NCBI GenBank assembly: GCA_030525945.1
Contig: JAUNDT010000001.1
Coordinates: 186,001-250,000, forward strand
Length of the DNA stretch: 64,000 nt
Direction of reading: 5' to 3'
Source of the DNA: Coriobacteriaceae bacterium
GTDB taxonomy: Bacteria; Actinomycetota; Coriobacteriia; Coriobacteriales; Coriobacteriaceae
Under the pieces are notes generated by a model. That model was not told the DNA's origin, did no database searches, and saw nothing but the letters and a program-made list of their open reading frames with translations. The number at the start of each line of letters is the position of its first letter. Position 1 is the stretch's first letter. Below are positions 47,001 to 57,828 of this stretch, one piece after another. A program made the position numbers and the translations under genes.

Positions 47001-50000
47001 CTCGAGCACCTTGGTGCCCTTGATCATGGCCTTGCCGTCAAGCGCCACCGGATCGGCGGTGTAGACGTTCTTGAACAGGATGGCCTTGGCGGCATCAGCC
47101 GCGCCGAACTTCTGGTACGACCAGGCGGTCTTCAGCTCATCCTTGCCCTCGGCGTTCTCCTGCGTGCTCACCGTCAGCGTCGCGGTCCACGTGCTCTCGT
47201 CATACGTGATGCCGTTGAGCCTCCACGGACCATCGGCGGTCTCGCCCGCCTGGGCGTAGGTGTCGCCGTTGGGATTCACGGCGTCGCCCGGAATGACCTC
47301 GGTCACCGTGTAGGTGTGGGTGCCAATGTGCTTTTGGGTAACGGTAGCGCGACCAAACGCGATGTCGCCCATGGTGTTGTTCTTCACCACGTACGAACCG
47401 TCGTCGGCAGGCTTCACATCAGCCGGGATGGGAGCGCCCTTGCTCGGAACAACATTAAAGCTGAAGGGCTCGGTCTTCGTGATGTCCTTGCCCGTGAGCA
47501 CCTTCGTGCCTCGGGGCGCGGTCTCGGTGTTCTCAACAGAATACGTGTTCACGAAGCTGGCGTTGAGGCTGGCGACTTCCTCTGCAGGCTCAATCGGCTT
47601 GCCCTCAACGTCGGCGATTTTGTGCATCACAACGGCAGGGGCATCGAGCTTGCCATCGAGATTGGCATCGGCAACCGTAACGCTCACGCGGTACACGGCG
47701 TTGCTGTACGAAACGCTCGGCAGACGGTCCTCGCCCGCGGGGACATTCTCGCGGATGTAGTACGTATAGGTGCCAGGCGTCGTATAGGTGATGGCACCGA
47801 ACTCAACGCGGTCCTTGTTGTCGGTCGTCACCTTAACGACCTTGCTCTGGTCGTCGTTGCCAGCAGCAACGAAGCCCTCAGGCATAGGAGTGCCCTTGAC
47901 GGCGTTAAGGCTCAGCTCAAAGCCATCCTTGTTGGTGAGCTCACGGCCCTCAAGCGTCTTGCTTGCAAAGAACTCGCCATTGGTAAGCTCAATGGAAGCA
48001 GGGGCATAAGTGTTCGTGAAGGAGGCATGCGAGATCACGCCGGCAGTGATGGAACCGGTGTCGCCCTTCTTTTGGGTGTCGAAGCCGTCGGCGGCGGCCT
48101 CCGTCACCTCATACGTAGAGCCCTCGGAAATGCCGTAGATGTAGAGATGCTGGCCATGGGTCAGCTTGTAAGTTGCCTCGCCGTTTGCAAAGGCAACGTC
48201 GAGGCCCTCCTGGATGGCAGCGCCGTCAGCACCGACCAGATCGGCCTTGAGCGTGCCATCAAACGGCTGGCCCTTGGCGTCCTTGAGGGAGATAGTAAAG
48301 GTGAACTCGCGCTTGTTGAGCTTGTCCACGGCGTCCTTGCCAAAGGACTCATCAACCGCAACGGTCTTGTCGATGGCCAGCGAGCCGGGGAGTTCAAGCT
48401 CGTAGCGGCCATTGTTGCCCAAGCGGGCATTGATCTCCGTGGCGGTGCCAGCAGAAGCATTGCTGTTCCACGTGGGGTTAAGGACGGAGGTGCCCGTGCC
48501 CGTCACGTTGTTCGTCTTGGGCATATCGAGCTCGTGAATATAGGTGATGCGGGGAGCGCCCTTCACGAAGTATGCGGCATTGTTATCCGCGGGGTCGTAC
48601 GCAACGGAGCCGGAGACCACCGTGGCGTTACCGCCCTGGAAGGAACGGTGGGCATCCTTTTTCTCGGTCTTGCCGTTCTCGATCTTGTAGTAGGAATGCT
48701 CATACCAGTATGTCTGGCCGTCGATGAGGCGACCATGGGCACGCTGGGTGCACTCCGCATCCGTGAAGATGGGCGTGTCCTGCGTGAAGTAGTAATAGCT
48801 ATTGGTGTCGGCGGGTTCAAAGTTGGCAATCGTCTTGCCCGGATCACCCTTGGCCCAGTCGTTGGTGTAGAACGAGACGGTCTTGCCATCCTCGGAGCGG
48901 TTGGCCTTTACGTACTCGACCATATCGGGGTCGGGGTTGCCCAGGAGCTCGGCGACCTCCGCCTTGGGGCTCACGCCGAAGAAGATACGGATAGGATAGG
49001 TGTTCGTAACCGTGGACACCTCACCGCTTGCGTTATTGGAATACACCTTGAAGTTGCGCAGCGGGATCAGGCCAGCGGGGACCTTGACGGTCACGTGGTC
49101 GCCCGTGCGGACATCGGCGGACTTCTTAACCGTAATCTCGATGTTGTTCAAGTCGCCGTTGGGGTATAGCAGGCCTCCGTCCTGGGGAGCCGTGCCGCTG
49201 AAGGTGTAGGTCACGGTCTTAGAACCGTCGGCATTGGAGGTTTCGGCCTTCTTGGGGTTGCCGAACACCGTGTCGGCAAACACGATGTTCTTGAACTCGT
49301 CGACCTGCATATAATCATCGAGCTGATCGGTGAACGTAACGTAGCCGGTCTTCATGGGATCGCCCGACCCGATTTCGGTCGGCAGTCCCGTGCCCGAGCT
49401 CACCTCATCAAAGATCTGCTCGAAGATAGTCCCAAGGTCGAGATCCTTGCTAACTGCAAAGTAGTAGTTCTCCTCTGCGGGGACACGCTTTCCCAAATCT
49501 GTATAGCTTTTTGCGTTAGGGTAGTTACTCGAAACGCCATTCATATAGGCATTTGCTCGTCCCAGCGTGTCGTTGGGGTTAGCCCCCTCGAACGTACCGA
49601 CGCAATACACGATTGCTCCATCGCTACCATCCCCCGAAGCTCCCATCTTCAGCTTGAGAGAAGTTTCAATGGCGCCATTTGCAACACCGGGTTTGAAATC
49701 CGAACCGCTACCACCGGTAGGCTGGCCGTCGGTAAAGAACAGTACAACTTGCTTGGCCTCTGAACGAGCACTCTGAAGAACCTGCTGGGCCTTCTTGAAA
49801 CCCTGGTCCGGACTCGTGCCACCGCTGCCCTTGAGCGTATCGAGCTCATCCTTGAGCATCTCTGAGCCAGCAGCATCAACAACGGTCAGACCGGCGAGCG
49901 TCGTCGCATCAGTTTCAAACGAAACAAGGGAGATGCGGTGCTTGTCCGCCTCTACCCCCATTTCTCCATTTGCTGCAAGGGTAAGATCAATGAAGTTCTT

Positions 50001-50705
50001 TACCGCGAGCCTGAGGTCAGACATGCCACACTTATATAGCTGAGTGCCATCTCTATCGCTGGGAGACGTCTTCGGAGTTACGCTCACCCATCGCCATCCA
50101 TTGCTATAGCCCCAGCTTTGGCGCCGCTCGCTCCATTCGACCTCATTGCCGCCCCTGGTGACATAAATTGATTCTTTATCAAGATCGGAAGCGAAAATCT
50201 CGTCGCCACGATTCATCATCGAGTTGGAATCGTCCAGCACCAGCACGATGTCAAGGGGAGACGCCGTGGTGCTGGTTACGTTAGAGGTTGAGGACAAGGC
50301 AGATAGACCCACGAGGAACTCGGAGTCGCCGATCTGAACCTCGGGCTTGCTGCCTCCCGGCAACACCACCGATTCGTTAAAAACGGACTTGTCGGTCCAG
50401 ATGCGACCGACGTTGGCGGTGTCGCTCTTTTTGACAGCCTCCCAGCTTTCGGTCGTGTTGTCATCAACTTTACTTGTGGCGCTCAGGCGCACGTTCGCTT
50501 GGTCCACCTGCTCGGTGGCGGCCAATGCCGAAGAACTGCGCATCGCGTCCAGCGGATTTGCGTGCGCGATCGTCGCCGGAGCAACGACCGTCAGAGCAAG
50601 TGCCACAAGAGCGGCGAGCCACATGCGCGCGAATGCACGCTGCCGCTGGCCTCCGTAACACCTTTCCGATTGGGCGCGCAAACACGCTCTCCCTTGTTCA
50701 ATCAT
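41046..50705 (-). CDS. Giant surface adhesin: von Willebrand A domain, many FctA-type pilin domains, LPSTG anchor
   Basis: 3,219 residues. Signal peptide (ending TIAHA, about residue 50), then a von Willebrand A domain (about 150-440) with the metal-site motif DDSNSM and a downstream FFTDGQPTGG. At least 15 Ig-like pilin (FctA/T-type) domains follow, each starting K.LxGRxxxxGEFxF and ending with an FxNxY strand, as in isopeptide-linked fibre stalks. It ends LPSTGDAG, hydrophobic segment, KRKRR. The start ATG 50703-50705 has GAGGGGAG at 7 bp. By architecture it resembles pilus-tip adhesins with a stalk, able to stand alone on the cell wall; no sortase is adjacent. Five domains are tandemly duplicated (see the repeat entry). 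It carries the G10 element upstream. Confidence 0.9.
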   Translation of the reverse strand: MIEQGRACLRAQSERCYGGQRQRAFARMWLAALVALALTVVAPATIAHANPLDAMRSSSALAATEQVDQANVRLSATSKVDDNTTESWEAVKKSDTANVGRIWTDKSVFNESVVLPGGSKPEVQIGDSEFLVGLSALSSTSNVTSTTASPLDIVLVLDDSNSMMNRGDEIFASDLDKESIYVTRGGNEVEWSERRQSWGYSNGWRWVSVTPKTSPSDRDGTQLYKCGMSDLRLAVKNFIDLTLAANGEMGVEADKHRISLVSFETDATTLAGLTVVDAAGSEMLKDELDTLKGSGGTSPDQGFKKAQQVLQSARSEAKQVVLFFTDGQPTGGSGSDFKPGVANGAIETSLKLKMGASGDGSDGAIVYCVGTFEGANPNDTLGRANAYMNGVSSNYPNAKSYTDLGKRVPAEENYYFAVSKDLDLGTIFEQIFDEVSSGTGLPTEIGSGDPMKTGYVTFTDQLDDYMQVDEFKNIVFADTVFGNPKKAETSNADGSKTVTYTFSGTAPQDGGLLYPNGDLNNIEITVKKSADVRTGDHVTVKVPAGLIPLRNFKVYSNNASGEVSTVTNTYPIRIFFGVSPKAEVAELLGNPDPDMVEYVKANRSEDGKTVSFYTNDWAKGDPGKTIANFEPADTNSYYYFTQDTPIFTDAECTQRAHGRLIDGQTYWYEHSYYKIENGKTEKKDAHRSFQGGNATVVSGSVAYDPADNNAAYFVKGAPRITYIHELDMPKTNNVTGTGTSVLNPTWNSNASAGTATEINARLGNNGRYELELPGSLAIDKTVAVDESFGKDAVDKLNKREFTFTISLKDAKGQPFDGTLKADLVGADGAAIQEGLDVAFANGEATYKLTHGQHLYIYGISEGSTYEVTEAAADGFDTQKKGDTGSITAGVISHASFTNTYAPASIELTNGEFFASKTLEGRELTNKDGFELSLNAVKGTPMPEGFVAAGNDDQSKVVKVTTDNKDRVEFGAITYTTPGTYTYYIRENVPAGEDRLPSVSYSNAVYRVSVTVADANLDGKLDAPAVVMHKIADVEGKPIEPAEEVASLNASFVNTYSVENTETAPRGTKVLTGKDITKTEPFSFNVVPSKGAPIPADVKPADDGSYVVKNNTMGDIAFGRATVTQKHIGTHTYTVTEVIPGDAVNPNGDTYAQAGETADGPWRLNGITYDESTWTATLTVSTQENAEGKDELKTAWSYQKFGAADAAKAILFKNVYTADPVALDGKAMIKGTKVLEGREFAEGETFGFALEGADAKTVTAMEDGTITNLNREATATKVSPEFNFGKAVFHKAGTYSFDISEYTWNGELISENTKGMTFDLSTWFVQVKVADNGTGKLTATTTYLKNWSAQDAMVFTNVYDAKGTLEDMTNGSLQVSKTLTGRNMKGGEFAFAIKGKDDASAKKLAALDASEASFKNQARQDGMAWTTNKLAGMKFNLSDAGKTFTFVVDEVEGDLDTKGVTYDQSVYEVAYKIVDNGDGTLGAQTTVTRVKNASGSKVNENVALVDGKAAIAFNNTYEASDLTVDLDTEVDGAIDKRLKGRDWFESDSFTFRVDSTKGKQPEGWKTVQDITLQGKAEYKDGQRVDVPFGATIVFTEPGVYTYTVTEVKGAIAGIAYDSHTATIKITVTDNGNGKLVAKTVVSEGLFTNVYTPAASDPVDTSGMFSKTVKGRDWAEGDEFGFTLAPADPSSPMPEGAGGEPASRAVVSDPSAKDGQKVGFGFGPITVTADDMGGEKSRTFTYTVTEDPYAIPGMSPEDPGQVATLTVKVVDDGSGKLEVVEAKVDNGGFVNVYTSGTVHVDTAGGVRVVKTLTGRAIGAGDFEFALTAKDKASEAKLGAKSKTVATKGAALGQGDDSNKAVESVLLETGLSFGTADAGETFSYEVSERDGGKPGYTYDKKSHGLEFAVSDDAGGTLTVEARLDGEVVATWSDSVATFAASTVTVPFSNSYGDGASASASIKAEKALTGRPLKAGEFTFKVACGGKVLATAENAADGSVSFPAIELDLARLNADAAAGLCERAADAETGAVTFTYGLTVSEDASALPEGVESLTGELAAKLTVTDDGEGSLTARVELPEPDGLVFENAYGKDASASVALGGKKALAVESGDNAPDITGKYTFTLEAKTPGAPMPGVTETANGEGGAFSFGEIAFDMSVFDGVEPDGSGRRARTFEYAVTESGSVAGVTNDANKVRDVKVVVTDNGDGTMSAAIDEASEPLEFTNTYSVDPETSSPTGEGNLALAKELAGRDLKAGEFSFSLRDAEGDEVAKGENDASGNVKLGSVKFDAPGSYEYTLVEVKGSVPGVDYDETAYKVTATVTDDSDGTLSVAWSVEGLAAGDPVVFRNSYTPAPTEGMDTAGMFSKTVRGRDWAEGDAFGFTLAPADPSSPMPEGAGGEPASRAVVSDPSAKDGQQVKFGFGKIFISDADMEGAVKGEDGSLTKTFTYNVTEDPYQIPGMSPENPGQVATLTITVVDDGSGQLKVTSAPVANGNFVNVYESGSIDVDDGTVAGGVKIVKTLTGRAIGAGDFEFALTAKDKAAEGKLGSKSKGYATKGAALGEGESANRAVETIAAETGLSFNLKDAGKTFSYEVTEKAGNKPGYTYDDARHALDFVVSDNGKGELTVTVNLDGKQAAVWSDSVETRAASDVVAIPFGNSYASDAQATAQVKGSKALTGRPLVADEFQFVLEGADGTSLTSRNAADGSIAFKPMAYTIEKLNADAAAGTATRGEAADGKTTFTYAYSVSEDTSALPEGVAPVTQGKLGVTVVVTDDGAGSLSTAVQYPADGLAFVNAYGTDAVAKVAPAGVKKLAVESGDNAPDITGKYTFTLEAKTPGAPMPQKATATNDESGTFAFGEISFDMSIFGAQNAEEKHAEREMRFEYSVTESGAVAGVTNDADATREFTIVVTDNGDGTISAAIDEAASDELSFTNTYSVEPETSSPTGEGNLTLTKELTGRDLREGEFQFALRDADGNDVAAGVNDASGNVELDSVTFADAGTYEYTLVEVEGTAGGVTYDKTVYDVTATVTDNSDGTLSVAWSVDGLAAGEPIVFANTYQAASTSIGLKAGKMLEGRKLKAGEFEFELYEGDEKIDSAKNDEFGGVSFDTIVYTEAGEHEYSIREVKGDAEGVTYDETVYTVKVSVTDDGNGQLEWTYEYGEMGEPMFHNTYKAPAKPDPKPEDPKPVLPSTGDAGLMQALCAGMAGTAAVATGLFTAKRKRR
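41550..45735 (-). repeat. Two tandem copies of a five-domain block, period 2,091 bp at the best-conserved point
   Basis: In protein order each block runs MFSKTV.GRDWAEGD, VKTLTGRAIGAGDFEF, KALTGRPL, KKLAVESGDNAPDITGK, KEL.GRDL. Copy 1 is about 45735-43650 and copy 2 about 43640-41550. DNA around 43478-43640 and 45569-45731 is nearly identical; elsewhere the copies have diverged. Block edges are approximate. Confidence 0.8.
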
Positions 50706-50947
50706 GAGCAATCTCCCCTCAGCTCGTTTTTACATAGGACGTCTATAGTCCAAGCCATCATAATTTGTACCACTTTCGCACCGCGCTAAGGGGGTTCTTT
50801 TTGTTGAAAACCGGAAGCACCTGTCAGTTTTCTGACCTATATCTTCCCCTTCTCTGACCTGCCACTTCTTAGGGCTCATTTCTAGTTGTTAGGTAGTTGG
50901 CGGCGCTAGATGGAGCGGCGGCTAAGCCTTGTTCTTTATTTTGGATA

Positions 50948-50957
50948 CCCCCCCCCC
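50948..50957 (-). promoter_or_regulatory. Run of ten G upstream of the second giant adhesin
   Basis: C10 on the plus strand, 243 bp before the start codon. On the minus strand TTGGCA, 17 bp (which includes the whole G run), then TATCCA could be a -35/-10 pair whose spacing would change with tract length. Flank GC-G10-TATCCAAAAT matches the pilus-operon element. The 546-bp gap 50706-51251 holds this, the repeats listed next and no gene. Confidence 0.55.
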
Positions 50958-51052
50958 GCTTTTTTGCCAATTCTTTACATTTCCTATTAAGCGACTCAAG
51001 CCTTACCCGTTTCCCTCCAGAGACGCTCCATCTCAAGGCGGACGTTCCTTTT

Positions 51053-51080
51053 GATAACTTTTTGATAACTACGTGATAAC
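51053..51080. repeat. Three GATAAC repeats one helical turn apart
   Basis: GATAAC at 51053, 51064 and 51075, an exact 11-bp period, the first two preceded by TTTT or TT. One CTTTTGATAAC also lies at 25019-25029, 22 bp beyond the G9 tract of the pilus operon. A repeated regulator site is possible. Confidence 0.5.
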
Positions 51081-51251
51081 TAGAAGGCAACTAGAATCGG
51101 GGCGCCTGGATTTTCAAAGCCGCAGGTAGATGAGTTGCTCGCTTCCTGCAAGTCCTCCGGGCGTCCCCATTTTGTGATTCAGGCGCAACTACATGTGCAC
51201 ATTCAGGCAACTAGAACGGGAGGGGGCGCGGGGGTGCCGCGCGGACCTGGC

Positions 51252-54527
<3,276 letters not shown>

Positions 54528-54571
54528 GGTTGCCTCGCTTCTTTCGTTTCCGTATTCGCATGGTTGTTCAT

Positions 54572-54671
54572 CCCAGCGGCTTTCCCAGCCACCGAACCTC
54601 GGCCTTCAATCGTCGGGCGCCGCACGCCAGGCGTGCGCCCTCCTCTTTCAGGCCGATCTTCGGCACCTGGA
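54572..54671 (-). repeat. Dispersed intergenic repeat between carA and carB
   Basis: On the minus strand it reads CAGGTGCCGAAGATCG...GAAAGAGGAGGGCGCACGCC...GCGTGCGGCGCCCGACGATTGAA...GGGAAAGCCG. The GGGCGCACGC arm pairs with GCGTGCGGCGCCC. Two further copies stand at 56429-56601. A short direct repeat ACAACCCGT.TCCGTTGTTG follows at 54671 and 54709. Confidence 0.65.
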
Positions 54672-54731
54672 CAACCCGTCTCCGTTGTTGGAATTAGTTG
54701 GCAGCGCGAACAACCCGTTTCCGTTGTTGAG

Positions 54732-56159
54732 TTATTCAGCTGCGGAGAAATTCCAACCGTTTAGACGATCGCTCGCGATGTCGATGTTCAGGTAGTCGGC
54801 GTCGCCGTCCATCAGGCGCGTGAAGGCCGTGAACAGGTAGTGGGCGTCGGTGGGGCCGGGCGAGGCCTCGGGGTGATACTGCACGCTGAACGCCGGGCAA
54901 TCGAGCAGCTGGATGCCCTCGGCGGTGCCGTCGTTCAGATTCACGTGCGTGAGGCGAATGCGGCCGAAGCGCTCGTTGTGCACCACAGGTGCGATGCCGC
55001 GCTCAACCCAAAAACGCAGGTCGCCGCTGGCGGGATGCTCAGCAATGCCGTCCGAAAGCTCGGGAACAAGCGCGCCCAAGCTCGGGAACATCAGGCCAAA
55101 GCCATGGTTTTGCGCGGTGATCTCCACGCGGCGCGTAATCAGGTTCATAACGGGTTGGTTCCCGCCGCGATGACCGAACTTGAGCTTTTCAATCTGGGCT
55201 CCGGCGGCGAGGCTGATCATCTGATGTCCCAGGCAGATGCCAAAAACGGGCACCTTGCCCACGAGCTCCTGCACCTGGGAATACGTCTCCTCCACCGCGT
55301 CCGGATCGCCCGGGCCGTTGGAGAGAAACACGCCGTCGGGATTCATAGCGAGCACCTCGTGCGCGGGCGTATTCCAGGGAACGACCGTGAGCGAGCAACC
55401 CGCGCGGACCAGTCCCTCGAGGATGCCGCGCTTGATGCCGCAATCATACGCCACCACGCGATACGGAGCGCGGCGAGTCTTGCATGCGGCGAGGGCGAAC
55501 TCGTGGCCCGCGGGCAGGTCTTCCGCCGTAAAGGAATGGGACTCGGGGCAGCTCACCGTCTGCACGAGATTCTCCCCCACCAGCTGCGGGGCTGCCTTGA
55601 GCTGCTCCATGAGCACGGAGACGTCGAATTCCTCCGTGGAAACGATGCCCATCTGCGCGCCGTTATCGCGCAAGTGCTGCACAAGGACGCGGGTATCGAT
55701 GCCCTCGATGCCCACGATGCCCTGCTGCTCAAGGTATTCCGGCACCGAAAGAGCGCTGCGCCAGTTGGAAGGCGTGCGGCACATATCGCGCACCACCATG
55801 CCGCGCAACGCGGGCGCGGACTCCCCGCGCGAAGCATCGCCCGGGAATGCACTCTGCACGTCCTCTGGGTTAATGCCGTAATTGCCAATCTGGGGATAGG
55901 TCATGGTCACAATCTGACCAGCATAGCTCGGGTCGGTGAGCACCTCGAAGTACCCCTCGAGCGACGTGTTGAAGCACACTTCCCCTGTTGCCGTGCCCGC
56001 AGCACCGCAGGCGCGGCCGTAAAAAACGGTCCCGTCTGCCAGCAGCAGAATCGCAGGACCGCAGTCGCCTTTAGTTGTTGATGCCATGATGCGCTGCGCC
56101 AAAGGGCTCGCAGCGAGCGTACGGGTCGCGCTCGCGCCCGCAGGACGGTTCAAAGCCAT
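54732..56159 (-). CDS. carA: Carbamoyl-phosphate synthase small chain (glutaminase)
   Basis: Hydrolyses glutamine and channels ammonia to CarB. The 475 residues contain the small-chain N-terminal domain (from about 32: AILLLADGTVFYGRACG) and a class I glutaminase with the nucleophile Cys in VFGICLGHQM (about 300) and His in YHPEASPGP (about 433). ATG 56157-56159 has AAGGAG at 5 bp, giving a tail of about 30 residues before the usual start; an inner ATG at about 56087 would remove it. Longer than the common 360-390 residues. A TACAAT hexamer about 80 bp upstream may be its -10 box. Confidence 0.96.
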   Translation of the reverse strand: MALNRPAGASATRTLAASPLAQRIMASTTKGDCGPAILLLADGTVFYGRACGAAGTATGEVCFNTSLEGYFEVLTDPSYAGQIVTMTYPQIGNYGINPEDVQSAFPGDASRGESAPALRGMVVRDMCRTPSNWRSALSVPEYLEQQGIVGIEGIDTRVLVQHLRDNGAQMGIVSTEEFDVSVLMEQLKAAPQLVGENLVQTVSCPESHSFTAEDLPAGHEFALAACKTRRAPYRVVAYDCGIKRGILEGLVRAGCSLTVVPWNTPAHEVLAMNPDGVFLSNGPGDPDAVEETYSQVQELVGKVPVFGICLGHQMISLAAGAQIEKLKFGHRGGNQPVMNLITRRVEITAQNHGFGLMFPSLGALVPELSDGIAEHPASGDLRFWVERGIAPVVHNERFGRIRLTHVNLNDGTAEGIQLLDCPAFSVQYHPEASPGPTDAHYLFTAFTRLMDGDADYLNIDIASDRLNGWNFSAAE

Positions 56160-56346
56160 CTCGTCTCCTTTTCGGTCTCTCGGTACCGGGTTAAAGGCCG
56201 TATGGTCTTGCGGTATTGTACGCGCCTATACGCATTTTCTGGTGCAAATGTAACAATATGCAGATTGCTAGCCTATACGGCCGCTTTTATTCATGCGATA
56301 TAGATTCTTCGTGATTCTTCCAGCATACGGCAGCTCGCCTCGCAAC

Positions 56347-56376
56347 AAAAAAGACCGCCACCCAAAGGTGACGGCC
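56347..56376 (-). terminator. Rho-independent terminator after prfA
   Basis: GACCGCCACC (56353-56362) pairs with GGTGACGGCC (56367-56376) across a 4-bp loop; on the minus strand TTTTTT follows (56347-56352). It separates prfA from carA. The 438-bp gap 56160-56597 holds this, two repeats and the carA promoter region. Confidence 0.9.
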
Positions 56377-56428
56377 CAATGAAAACTAACCCCTGCAGGT
56401 CGGGTGCCGGGAAACCAATCGGTTTCTC

Positions 56429-56601
56429 AGGTGCCGCAGATTGGGGCGAAAGAGGAGGGCGCACGCCTTGCGTGCGGCGCCCGACGAAGCGATGAACGGG
56501 TTTTCCAAGTGCCCGAGATTGCCGCGAAAGAGGAGCGAAGCGTGCTAAGGCACGTGAGCGACGATTGAACGGCAAGGTCGGGTGCTTGGGAAAGCCGTTA
56601 C
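56429..56601 (+). repeat. Two tandem copies of the carAB intergenic repeat
   Basis: Copy 1 at 56429-56504 and copy 2 at 56506-56577, offset 77 bp, each with GTGCC..AGATT...GCGAAAGAGGAG and an inner hairpin. The tail GGTCGGGTGCTTGGGAAAGCCG reaches the prfA stop at 56598. Orientation is opposite to the copy at 54572-54671. Confidence 0.65.
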
Positions 56602-57665
56602 ACGGCTTCGGCGAGTTTGGCGGCCCTATCCGCCGCCGCCAGCGCGTCGATCACACCTGCGAGCTGGTCGCCCAGCAGCACGCCGTTGTAGGTGGAGTTG
56701 AAGCCGATGCGGTGGTCGGTCACGCGGTCCTGCGGCAGATTGTACGTGCGGATCTTCTCCGAACGGTTGCCGTGGCCGATCTGCGCGGAACGCTCGGCGC
56801 CTAGCTCAGCCTGCTGCTTCTCCAGCTCCATCTCGTACAGGCGGGCGCGAAGCATCTGCATGCAGACCTCGCGGTTCTGGATCTGGGAGCGCTGCTCCTG
56901 AGACTGGACCACGGTGTTCGTAGGCAGGTGGGTGATTCGCACGGCGGAGTACGTGGTGTTGACGCACTGACCGCCAGGGCCGGACGCGCAGTAGGTGTCA
57001 ACGCGCAGGTCGGCCTGGTTGATCTGGATGTCGATCTCGTCGGCCTCGGGCAGCACGGCCACCGTGGCGGTCGAGGTCTGGATGCGGCCCTGCGACTCGG
57101 TCTTGGGCACGCGCTGCACGCGATGCACACCGGATTCGTACTTCATCACGGAGTAAACCTTGTCGCCCTCGACCTTGAACTCGATGGACTTAAAGCCGCC
57201 GGCCTCGCTGGGGCTCGAATCGAGCACGGTCATCTTCCACTTCTTGGACTCGATGAAGCGCTGGTACATCTTGAAGAGGTCGCCGGCAAAGATTGCGGCC
57301 TCGTCTCCACCGGCGGCGGAGCGGATCTCCACGATGGTGTCCTTCTCATCCATGGGGTCGCCCGGGATGAGCATGATCTTGATGTCTTCCTCGAGCTGGG
57401 GAAGCTTGTCCTCGTTCTCGGAGATGTCCATCTGGAGCATCTCCTTCTCGTCGGCATCGGTGGCCTCGCGCAGCATCTCCTTGGCGGTCTCGATGTCATC
57501 GAGGGCACCAAGGTACTCGCGCGCGGCGTTCACCAGGTCGGTCTGGTGCGCGTACTCCTTGTTGAGGCGCGTGAACTCCTTGATGTCGCTCGCAACGGCC
57601 GGGTCGGAGAGCTTCTTCTCGAGCTCCTGGTAGGCGATGATGATCTTCTCAAGCTTGTCGCGCAT
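56598..57665 (-). CDS. prfA: Peptide chain release factor 1
   Basis: Ends translation at UAA and UAG. The 355 residues have the peptide-hydrolysis motif GGQ in CASGPGGQCVNTT (about residue 230) and the RF1-type sequence before it (VPKTESQGRIQTS), and lack the RF2 SPF triplet. AAAGGAG lies 6 bp before the ATG. The usual neighbour prmC (hemK) is not adjacent. Its transcript appears to start at the promoter near 57829-57857 and to carry the short leader ORF. Confidence 0.95.
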   Translation of the reverse strand: MRDKLEKIIIAYQELEKKLSDPAVASDIKEFTRLNKEYAHQTDLVNAAREYLGALDDIETAKEMLREATDADEKEMLQMDISENEDKLPQLEEDIKIMLIPGDPMDEKDTIVEIRSAAGGDEAAIFAGDLFKMYQRFIESKKWKMTVLDSSPSEAGGFKSIEFKVEGDKVYSVMKYESGVHRVQRVPKTESQGRIQTSTATVAVLPEADEIDIQINQADLRVDTYCASGPGGQCVNTTYSAVRITHLPTNTVVQSQEQRSQIQNREVCMQMLRARLYEMELEKQQAELGAERSAQIGHGNRSEKIRTYNLPQDRVTDHRIGFNSTYNGVLLGDQLAGVIDALAAADRAAKLAEAV

Positions 57666-57776
57666 GGCAACTCCTTTACGTGCGTTGGGATGGTGTGTTC
57701 GTGATCCGCGGGGATGGTCCCGGGCATTTCGGTGAGGGCGCGGCGCGTTGAGCGCGGGCGCAAAAAGCCAACGTAG

Positions 57777-57803
57777 CTAGAGTTTATCGAGCGCGATGTG
57801 CAT
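57777..57803 (-). CDS. Eight-codon leader ORF (MHIALDKL) before prfA, ending in UAG
   Basis: ATG 57801-57803 preceded by GGGAGG at 4-5 bp, then seven codons and TAG (57777-57779). The frame is the same as prfA, and no other stop codon lies in the 37 codons between. It begins within about 25 bp of the -10 box. Whether it is translated is inferred from the strong ribosome site only. Confidence 0.5.
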   Translation of the reverse strand: MHIALDKL

Positions 57804-57828
57804 GGTTCCTCCCTGAATAGACGCAAAC

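Larger units (their letters stand above)
50880..51216. repeat. Inverted and direct copies of CAACTAGAA around the G10 element
   Basis: TTCTAGTTG at 50880-50888 is the inverse of CAACTAGAA at 51088-51096, and GGCAACTAGAA recurs at 51206-51216, 120 bp after the copy at 51086. The inverted pair flanks the G10 region. Confidence 0.4.

Noticed and set aside
41211-49169. A 2,652-codon open frame on the plus strand opposite the second adhesin
   Set aside because: Composition is the mirror of a GC-rich coding frame (runs of Val, Gly, Ala, His, Arg), with no domains and no ribosome site; the minus-strand adhesin explains it.
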